This document shows positions 31,201 to 42,500 of a DNA stretch of 64,000 bases, piece after piece (the first letter of the stretch is position 1; each line of letters begins with the position of its first letter). The position numbers and the translations under genes were made by a program. Origin of the DNA: Datnioides undecimradiatus (taxonomy: Eukaryota; Chordata; Actinopteri; Lobotiformes; Datnioididae); NCBI GenBank assembly GCA_008933995.1, contig WARS01000015.1:5831861-5895860 (forward strand), given 5' to 3'. Under the pieces are notes generated by a model that was not told the DNA's origin, did no database searches, and was given only the letters and a program-made list of their open reading frames with translations.

Positions 31201-34200
31201 CCTTCAGTGTTTTAAGACTTTGAGGCTCATTTCATTTGCTGCTGCTCTTTTCTGTCACCAGGAGAAGCTGGCCAAGAGTATCCATTACCTCATCAGCAAA
31301 GAGGACCAGGTCAGGACTCAGATTACAGAGCTTGAGCTGCTCATCAATCAGACTGAGGTGAGAGTGCTGACTCACGCTGCTGCAACTCCAACATCCTTTT
31401 TCACTCTCCCAAACAATGTTCCAAGATGCGCTGCAGAGTTTTCATTTTATTTACAAATCTATAATTCCCCCTTTTTTAATTACCAAAAGATCATCCAAAG
31501 TATGAGCAAAAGGACAATCTCTTTTTTTGCCTCTTCCAACTATTTTTTTTTAAAATATTCTTTTAAAGGTTTTCATTTATTTCCATGTTTTATTTATGTT
31601 TTATAACAAAGTATTTCTTAACCCTGTGAAAAATGATTTAAAACTTTCATGCCATTTGAAATTTAGTTAATTAATACCTTTGCACAGCTCTTTCCTCACA
31701 GAATACATGTGTTTACATTATCTTTATGAAACCAGTCTGTGAAGTTGAGGAACAATTATCTGTACAAAAAAAGGAAGGTCTCTAAACAAACAGCATGCAA
31801 ACCACACAAACAAGCAAACACAGGATTTGCTTACTTGTTTCCCTTGTGCATATCTAGGTTTCGACCTCTGAGCTTGTTCCCCTTTTACTTTGATGCCTGT
31901 CCTGAATGGGTATTATTCAAATGCTCCAAGGCTTTTTTTTTTTTTTTTTTTGGTCAGCCTCTCTGTCTACATACTTGAGCTGTACAATGTGAACTTATAA
32001 GCGACTATTTTGTTGAGCGTTACATAAAAATGGGGTTGGCATACATTGTATCCTAAAACACATAAGTGTGTTTTTATCCATCATCTGTCAAACCAAGACG
32101 AAACTACAGTCGTGTTAAATAAACCCAGTTTAAATTGGTAAAACACTTTTTCACCTTGTAAGGGTATAAAACTGACAGTAACCACAGTAACCAAGCATAG
32201 TGTTCACATTGATAATAATAATATAGTGATAATAATTGAGAAATACTTTACAGCAAATGTGTAATTTTCAGGAAAGAGCATTTTATTTGGTTTGTAAAAG
32301 TCGATAATAAAATAATCTTCTTAAAGGAAAATGGGCAGCTGGCAGAGCGGCGAGCCAACGAACACTTTGAGCGTCTGTTTGAGACGCTGCAGGAGAGGAA
32401 ATCTGAGATGCTGAGGTCCATTGAACAGTCTCGAAACCGGCGCCTGGACCAACTCAGGGGCCAGGTATGAAATACCAGGACTGACTTACATTTCTGTTGA
32501 GTATCCCCTATATATGTGCATGCCTCCTTCTCTCATTGATTGCACTATATGTTCATTGGAGCCATACAATGGCTGTTCTTATTTGTCCTTGTTATGTCTG
32601 ATTTGAGATAAAAACAAGCCTCATTTATGATTTTATTTTTCTTATGATGTTGTTTAATTGAAGACCACCAGTTTTTTTGTGATGGGAATTACAAAATGCT
32701 TAAACACACATTTTTAAAAATATGTCCTAGGTGGAGGAGTACCAGGGTATGCTGGAGAACAGTGGTCTAGTAGGCTACGCTCAGGAGGTGCTGAAAGAGA
32801 CGGATCAGTCCTGCTTTGTACAGACTGCGAAGCAGCTGCATGTCAGGTAGAGACATGCGTCACAGTCATTTTGAAATGTCAATTAGTTTCTATTTCTGAG
32901 AGGTGCAGGCCTCATATTGAAACACTGATCATTAGGTAATCAATAATGTGACAGGCACTCTAACACTACATTTAAAAAGACGACAAAGTAAATTGTAATA
33001 CTAATTTGCTACTGTAAAGTAACACTTGTGGGGTATGAAATAGTACTTGTCAGGTTTGAAATACTACTTGTCAGGAGTCAAGGGCAGTCACAGTAATTTA
33101 GAGTTTACGAATTGAATAGTGCACTTAAGCATCTCTCTGGTGTCCTGAAGTTGTTCTTCAGCCTAATGACAGGATGCTGAGGCAGGCCTGACACAACAAG
33201 TGTTTATTTACAGCTTTCAACACTAAAATCTTGACTGTAAACTCTTAAATGAATGAAATAATAATTAAGCAGCTTAGTAATGATTACAAGATGTAAATTC
33301 ATTACAAATTGCAGAGGCTAAACCTGATTATTTAACAAGCTCCACAGTCACAAAACTGAACTTGTGTGGCCCTCACAGTTCATTGTGGGCGACGTCTTCC
33401 TGTTCCTCAGTGGGTTTCATAAGTGGGATTTGGCCTGTTTTATTTTAGTGGTGAGAGCATCAATCTGATTATGTGTTTGGGTGACAGTAGTGTGTCAGGA
33501 CCACAGAAAGCCATGTGCAGAGAGGTTACCCAACTCAAGGGCATTTCAGGAAAGTGCAGCATTGTCCAGTCTGACTAATTGATCTCCATTAGCAGCTTTG
33601 GATAATCAGGAAACCTTTTCACTCCTGAGAGCATGATACTGTGGCCTGTACAGTTTTCTGCTGCTGACAAGGACTTTTAATACCATTTCACCTTATAGTA
33701 GTCAATAAAAATATAAACTACATAAAAATCCCAAAATACAAGATGGATATGAAAACATGGTCGTCTACCTGCAGTGAATGGTCTCATAAGTACTGTATTT
33801 TGTGAACTAACAAAAGTAATTTTTAGTAATATTATGTTTTCAGGATCCAGAAGGCCACAGAGTCTCTGAGGACCTTCCACCCTTCAGCCGACCCCTGCTT
33901 TGATGAGTTTGTGCTGGACACATCCAGAGAAGAAACACTGCTGAAAGAGATGTGCTTTGGTGGAGGTACAGCTGATTTATTTAAATTAAATAATGTGAGA
34001 TGAAAATGAGCTAAAGAGTGCAAGGCCTCATTACCTTATGTCCACAGATACAGTAGTTTTCTGCGACAGTGTTAAACAAAACAAACTAATAACATGTTCT
34101 CGAATATTTAACACTGACCCCAAATAAAAGTCACTTCCCAGTTTAAATTATGAACTGTGACCCCTGTCTTTAAGGGGCTCTCTGTTCTCGTACATTGTTC

Positions 34201-37200
34201 CACTGTGGTGTTTCCACACATCAAGTCTCACACACAAGACTCTGTGTTAAAGGACAAGCTGCTATGAGAGCTTGAACACAAGTAGCTGGAAAAAATGACC
34301 ATTACTTCACGTCAGCAAAATACGGTGATGTTTTCCTCTTCCAGTCATCTCTGAAGATGAAGACGCTCTTTGTTCTCATCCAAAACAAAACTTGCTTTAA
34401 ATCGCAGAGCTTCGCAGCTTAAAAGGGGGAGTTTACCAAAGTAAGATCGTCCTTTTTGAAGCAAGACGTGTGCTTAGAGTAAGAGGTCATCACCTGTCCG
34501 TCACATGCACTGCCCTGTGAACTGTGCTGAGCTAAGAGGTCAGAGGTCACCTGTGGGACTCTAAATTGAATAAACAACCCTGCAAGCACTGAGAGTGGAT
34601 TTTCTTTCTCTGTATAGCTTTTCTTTTTTTCTGGTCTGCTGATTTACAAAGGCTTCTTCTGCTCAGGTAGAAGTTTCCCAGGGATGGAAGGACATATACT
34701 TATTTTACTGAATTGGCATGTGTATGTATATATTTTTTAAAATTGAACTGAAATTAATGAAAGGGTGGTTACTTCTCACCGTTTCAGACATAATGCTGTG
34801 ATTCAGAATCAAAGAATGACAAGACTGAAACGAGCAGTCACACATCACTTACAAATCTACTCATAGGAGCTGTTGTTTCTCACTATTTGCTGTTATTATT
34901 TGGGTCCAGACAACAACTTCTGCTAAAATCAAAATCAAAAAAAAACTAATCAATAAGTATTTCCCAAGAGCAAAGATCAAACGTCTGCAGAAAATAGAGT
35001 GGGGCTGCAAAAATGTCTAAGGAAGTAAAGCTATCGACTGTAAGATCAGTCAGAGGCACCAACACTGCTATGAAAGGTGATCATCTTAACCATGTATCCT
35101 AAAGCAAGTGGACTGACGTGGGTTGCACCATTTTGTCACAACACTGACAATTTGTAACTTTTACATATTTCCACATATGTACTACAGTATATTTGGAAAA
35201 CTGCACTACTGTTGTTCTCCTTCCAACTGAACGTGATTGCATTAACAGAAGTAGAGTCAGGTGTTTGTATTGGATCCACCTTACTCACATTCCCAGCTTA
35301 ACTGCATGATGATAGGATTGGGAGACAGACTCATTACAGCTGAGTGATGGCTTGTGACATTTGGCTGCTTCTGGCTGAGGCTTGTTTCAGATGCCTTTTT
35401 TCCAGCGTGGCTAACATGACAACATGAGTGTATTGAATATCACTGTTTGCAGATAGTGACAGTTAGTTGTGGCGCTTCTTCTGATGGGCGTTTGAGGTTT
35501 GGGGGCATCCTAGAAAGAGAGCCCTATGTGAATGATGAGCTGGTCAGTGCCAGTACAAAGTAAATGGTTTAGGTTTGAGTGGCAGCTGTGCTTCCAGACC
35601 TTAGCGTTCAAAAAACGTTAAAATTATTGAGGGATTAAACGTTGCTGACATTGCAGACAAAGCCGAGGTCTCTCTGGCTTTGAGCCATTATCCCTGAAGT
35701 GGATGCAGCTCAACAACCGACAGTTGTCTCAGTGACTGTCGGTGACAAACAAAGCTGCGAGTGACATGTGATTGTTGCTGTGGGCTTTTGTCGCTACGAA
35801 GAGAGAAGCCCTGTTGGTTTGTTTAAAATCAGTGATGTGAGATTTATCTCGGAGGCTACGGTTGGCTCTGTCTAGACTTGTGGACTTGAAATGGACGACT
35901 TTTTAGTCATTAAGCAAATTACAGTGGAGATGATGGCTTGATAGAGGAAGTGCTTCACAAACCATTGTGTTCAAGAACATTTAATTCTTTTTAATGAATA
36001 AAGTAGGTTTATGTTGCAAGTTCACACGTGAAGTGTAAAAGTTTTACAGAATGATTCTATTGTGAACATTTTGTCTTTAAAGATCCTTCTGGGCAAATGC
36101 AGTTATTGGAACAGTGACTGTTCATAGGAAACACTTTTAAAAAGCAGCATATAATGAGGACACTGAATCAACTCACATGCAGAGTTTATTTTACTTTACA
36201 ATTTTTCATTATTACTTCCCATTTCTTAATGTTTTCATTGATGTTTAAACCAAATTGGCAAAAATATTTATTAGTTTCAGTATTTCATCATAAACATCAT
36301 TTTGTTTCCCATATATACCATGAACAGGACTTGGACTTTGAACTTTTTACCTAGGGGGGGCAGGGATGCAGTGTTAGATTGAGTCATTAACAGTTCTGAG
36401 ACATAAAAACTGCAAATGAGAAGTAATGCAAGTGCAGACCCAACACCAACAATGTAAAGATGTCTCAAAGGGGAAATAAATTGCCTTGTTCCAAACCAGA
36501 TAATTTTATAGTTCCATTTTCTGCTCTGCAGAATTTGTTTTAGATGAACAATACCCTGAAATAAGCAGTATCCTGAGGAAAAATGTATCAGCTGTTTCAG
36601 AATATTCATTGCTTTTCTTGAGATTTGAGTGTAGGGCACGTTTTCATTTAATTGTTCCTTAAACAAATTACTGCTTTATCCTTTTGGGAAAGTGCTGCAC
36701 ACAGTAGTTGGGTGGCAGTCATATCAATGTGTATCCTTAATCTAAGTAGCCTGCAGGAGTTGATGATGCTCTTAGTGTGAGTGCACAGAAAGAAAAGAAG
36801 CAGTATGGGGCATTTATACAGTGAAGTTAATTAAATTTAAATCTTGGCAGGCGATGCGGCAGTGAAGAGTCCTTACGGTATCTCTGGATAGAGCCTGTGA
36901 GCTCTTATACTGCACATCTATTATACAGGAAACTGAAAACACAATTATGTAGAGTTAAAAGGGTTTTTCTGGAAAACTTGAGGGTTATATTCTCACATTT
37001 TGAATACAATTGCCAGCCATCCTACTGGTGCAAAAAAAAAAAATCATGTTGGATTTTGTTCAGTGCCAGTAGATTGTTCTTTTTTTTTCTAGTCCTATTA
37101 TCCCCTTTCAGATAACTCCCATCTGTGGCCCTACTGCAGGCTTTGACCCCATACTCCGCTTCTTAAGAGGTTGTGAAAGGCTGCGTTGTCAAAGTGTAAA

Positions 37201-39564
37201 TGCCCATTTGTCTTCTTAAAAATGTCAGGCAGAGAGCAGTGCCTAGATATTAAGATATTAAAGCATAAGATGAAGTTTGTTTGAGCAAATTATAATAGAA
37301 TGACTCTGACAGTCCCGTCTCCTCACATTTGTAGAGGGAGCTGTAGAATGAAAATGGGCGCAAGAGAAAGCAGTTCCCTGCAGTGTTACTTGGCTCGCTG
37401 CTGTCTGGCTGGCAGCAGCCTGTCCTGCTTGTGATCAATAGTCCTCTTCTTTTTTTTTTACCCTCTGAGTCGCTTAACGCCGCTGCCTGCTGTGTTGGAT
37501 GGCTTACTGCCCTATTTGGTTTTTGCCTGTAGGTCTGTCTGTTGAAAACAGGTTAAAACATGAAATCTTCTTTGTCTCCGTAGTAGCTTGTTAGAATGGC
37601 TTTATGTGATTTACAGTGAAGTGTTAACTTGTTACTTTCCATGTGTACTGCTCCGCTAAAGTGAGGATCAGAATTGATGTAATTATATTGTCACAGGGGT
37701 AAGAACAAAGGAATGTACTGACTCAGGAAAATGCAGCGACCAATGGTCAAAATATAAAAATATATATGATATAAGATTGGAGCCAGAGTTGAGTGAGGAG
37801 TTTTGTTTTTTTTTTTTTTTGGCAAATGTTTGAATGCACCCTAAATATCTGATAAAGGAACAAGTTCACAGTCCAGGTGTGGCAGCAGAAACGAGTAAGG
37901 CCATCTTTTTATCCTGCATGATCTAAAAATATACCTCCTATATTGTATCTGAACGTACAGGGTTTTACCAACTTGCCACATGGAAAGGCACAGTGACATA
38001 AGAAGACACGTGCCTGAGAGAGAAAAAGAAAGACTTTGGAGACTGAGGATTAGCCAAGTAACTTTTAGAAGCTCAGTAAGCCCCGCGGCAGTGGTGACAC
38101 TGGTCAGGGACAGGAATCTGTCTGTAGGGATATGGGCTTCAGAAAAGAGAGAGATTGGGAATGTCAAACGACTGAGAAAATGGGAAACATTACAAAGAAG
38201 ATGAAGTGGGAATTCTCACAGGGAGAGTGGATGAAGTGGGTGAGGGGGAAAAAAAACCTTGCTCTTTGAGAGAAAAGACTGTGACCTACATGGTTAGAGT
38301 AATGTGATTCTGTTTCTGGGAGGAAAATGAGCTCTGGGCTGAGAGCAGTGACTGATGAGTTGAGCAGAATCATGCAGATGCTGTTGACACAGGTGAGAGG
38401 ACGAGGGGATGCAGTGCTGTTGATATGTCGATGAATGTAAAGCCAGATGTAGACAGGTTAACGGTCTGTCAGAAATCTTAACAACCACCAAGAGTAGAAA
38501 AAAGACAGTAAATGTAACGAGGATGTGGAATGGGCGAAGAGGAAATTGGAAATGGGAGGGAGGTGGTGGTATAGATGGTGGGGGTTGCTTTGCAAAGTGC
38601 ATTTCCCGACCGTGAGTCTGTGAAAACCTCTTAACTGGTTCCATTATGCAAGTCCTGTCCATTGTCCCAGGTGGATAGACCTGATCCTGACAAATCTAAT
38701 CTTTGCCACACTTACACTGCAGCATTTGCTTAAACCCAAGTTATTGAGCTGAAGGACTATACTAAGCATGATTAAGGCACAAGGGATTTACCTGGAATTT
38801 CCTTGTGTTTGTTGTAGTTCTTCCATTCATGCATAAGATCTTGTTACATCTTGCAAATCACCAGAAACAAGTGTTCCAGCATCTTAACATCTGGCATGTG
38901 TAACGTGCACTCTTTGTTGATTTTGATTTTGTTGGCTGCATATTGCACACATGCCAGACTCAGTATTTGAGATACCTTCCCTGTACCAAACACACTCAAC
39001 TGAAAAACAGTTTTTCTTACTCTAACTCCTAATGAGTTAGAAGATAACAAGTGGTAACCCTGCTTTTCTTTTATTCACAAGCTGTCTTCTTCTCCTTTCC
39101 AGTTCCAGACCCTCCTCTTATTGACTTGTCCAACAGCAAAGTCTATAATGAGGCCTCAATCTGCTGGAGGCTGTCTGATGACCACCTACCTACAGATCAC
39201 CATGTGCTTGAATATCGCAGGTGGGTGGAAACACACAAAGAAATGACACCAAGAGAAAAGTTGTGCACCATGTACATCCACACCCAAGTTACAGGGAATG
39301 TAGAAGAAAATTAAAATGACTTAACTATAATCTCTTTTGTTCTCCAGACTCAGAGGCCCGAGCCAGTCCCCATCCCAGGAGGATGGTGAGGACAGCGGTG
39401 TCTGGAGGGCTACAGATAGGGTTTATGGTCCCAGCACTGTGGTGTGTGACCTGGACCCTAACAGCCTTTACGCCTTCAGGGTCCGAAGCTGCAGGAACTC
39501 CATGTTTAGTCCCTACAGCCCTGAGGTCACCTTCCACACACCACCTGCACCTGGTAAGCTTGAA

Positions 39565-39597
<33 letters not shown>

Positions 39598-42500
39598 AAG
39601 TGTCACCCAGTGATGAGTTTATGTTCTTGGTCTGGCCTTTTGAGTCTTTTTATTTGGATATTATGAGAAAAGGAAATAAGGGGCAGGGAGGAGTTGAGTG
39701 GTAAAGTTTCTGAAATGTTAATGAATTAAAAATCAAGTGGCATAATTTTGACTGCATTTTTTTTATGCTCATTAAATTCTAGCTGTGTTATTGTTGCTGA
39801 TGCAAAGCTCATTAATTAATTGACAAACTTATTATGTGCAGGATTAAGCCTGTGACTATGGGAGAACCAGCCCCTGTTATTGGGCCTCTTTTTGGCCAAG
39901 CTAAGCTTCTCTATCCCCTTCACTTCTCAGAGCACGCCTGTGTGTTCAGCAGCATCGGGCTTGATTTTTGGGAAGATTATCAGATGACAGATGCTTCACT
40001 GTTTTTTAGATTTTGTAGCATGCACAGTGGAGGTAATGAAGCACAATGGCATTTTAGCTCATCACCATGGTAATAGAGTCTGTGTTTCAGATGGCTGAAA
40101 CCAGTTTAGCTTTTGTCTGTGCGTGTGAGTGTGTGGGAGTGGATTGTGTTGTACAGCTTGGAAAAGAAACCTGCAGTTGCATCTGTTGCTGGCATTTTAG
40201 GCTCGCCTGACAGACGCAAGGTGGAATTCATTAAAAACGATCATCAGGCTAAACCATCTGCTGCTCTTGAATTCAAACAGTATCCTCCCTGTGAGGGACT
40301 GTGTCTCTTTGATTCATGTTCTGCTTGGCAGTCATTACGTTCTCCTCTCCTTGCTTGAACTGATTATACACACTGTAAGTGTAAAAGTCTAGAGTTTGCA
40401 GAGGCATTTTCTGTAGGGATGTCAATTAGTTATGACACATTTTCTCGGTCTTTCCCCTCCCATGGCAGAAGCCTGCACCAGAATCAGTCCGTTGCACACA
40501 TGCATATGTGACACGTCACTCCCTGATCTGGTATGGTTGGGCTTTGAGCCTTGTCATTTGTGTTGTGATTGGAGCTTCCACATTCCTGTGCTCTCTGGTT
40601 CGTGTATGACTGAGTGGTTGGATTCACTGTACATCAGTAATGAGGTGAAATTTCCAGCCAGGGTGAAAAACAGAGGACAACATGGACTCTCTCAAGCACA
40701 CAAACACGCACACACGTACGCACCCGGTTATTCACCCCGTTATGATGCAGCAGGAGGGGACACACTTGCAGACAGCATTTTCTTTTCAGCTGCATCCCTG
40801 CTTGAAGTTACTTGTACATTACAACATGTAAGCACTTAGAGCTTTGAGCTATGCTTGTCAGCTTGTATCAGTTGTAATTTTGTGTGTGTATGTGCTAAAT
40901 TCATGGCAACTGAACACACAGATTCTGATCTGGTTGTGGCCCAGAACAGTTTTCTGTCCCAGGTGCTGCTGAATGTGAAATTAAATTGTTTCTTTGGGAC
41001 TAATTTCATGCTACATCAATTATTTTTGCCCTCATTTTTTCTTTTATTATTTATTAAAAGACTAGTAGGATCATTTTGCAGTACTTAGCGAATGTCACTG
41101 GTTCTTTTGTAGCATGGATGCTACAGCTTTTTTACACTTATACTATTAAATATTTTTGCACTGAAATGGCATTCATTTTGTTTTGCCTGACAGACTTTAG
41201 GCAGGCTTATGATATTATAATTATCATGGCCTAGTTGTTGGAAGGACTTCCCTAGACACATGCAAATTAACTGGTCTTCCCCAATGCAGATCTCAGATTG
41301 GATGGGATGGTTGAGTGAACAGGCATAACCATGTCAGCCTATATGTATCTTGGATTATGGTAATCGTGGCCTTTGGCTGATAAACTATTTATAGAATGCA
41401 TGAGATTGCACCCAGATGAGGACTATGAATGGCAGCTGCATGCAAGAAATGAAGCTTGAGCGTCATTAGGCTCGTCATGATGAAGGCAAGTAGGTCTTTG
41501 TGTAGCTCCACAAGATTGTGCTATAGCGCCCTCGTGTGTTCGCTCTTGTCACCTACCAAGTCCCAAACATGGTTCCTGTGCAGAAGGAGTAAACTTCTGC
41601 TTTTTATCATGTGCACTCAGAAAATCTGTTTTCCTCTGTCTCTTGTTATCCTCTACTCTTCCACTTCCATTTAATTTTTATCCACTTCTTTGTCCTATTT
41701 GCCCACCTGCCCTCTATCTCCTCACATACAGCCTTTGGTTTCCTGTTCAGCGACAAGTGTGGCTTCAGTACAGAGCGGCTCATTCTGAACAAGCGGCGGG
41801 ACACTGTTGAGAACGTAGCAGGCATGGCCTTCCTCCTCGCAGCAGATCGTGTGCAGACAGGCAGCTACATCGGACTAGACTACATAATTGGAGACACAGG
41901 CATCTCTCAGGGAAGGTATGCCAAAAACTGATGACACTGGGACGCCGTACAAAGAAGATGTGTCCAGCAGGACACTTTATTGCCACATAACAAATTACTG
42001 TTGCACAGTGGGCCTCAGTGTGAAACACACGGCCACACAGTAAAACACAATGAGGAAGCTTACTGGTACCCATTAGACTATCAATATCTCATGCTGTCTG
42101 GATATAAAATATTCAAGAGAGAGGGAGCAGTGATGGAATTTTCTTTTTGAGTATAATGTGACAGGATTATTAAACTGTAATTCCTGTGCCATCTTTATTA
42201 GTCTCCCATCAGAAAGAGTGACATTTCATTAATCACTGTGATGTGATTTTCACACCAGGGACAAATCAAAGAAATTAGTGTTTCAGTGGGTCATGATCAT
42301 GCTCAGTCCCTCAGTAAAATGCTCTGTTTGTTCTGCAGACACTATTGGGCTTTCAAGGTGGAACCGTACTCCTACATGGTTAAAGTTGGAGTGGCGTCTG
42401 ATTCAAAGCTGCTTGAATGGTTTCACAATCCCAGAGATACCAGCAGCCCAAGGTAAATGCAAGCTCATGTCTCAGTACACGACATCAGTATCATTTATAA

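Noticed and set aside
36277..36666. 129-codon minus-strand open frame in trim36 intron 8
   Set aside because: AT-rich, no domain, no promoter or splice context; taken as chance.
40432..40839. 135-codon open frame in trim36 intron 10
   Set aside because: No similarity, runs through CA-rich low-complexity sequence and has no coding character.
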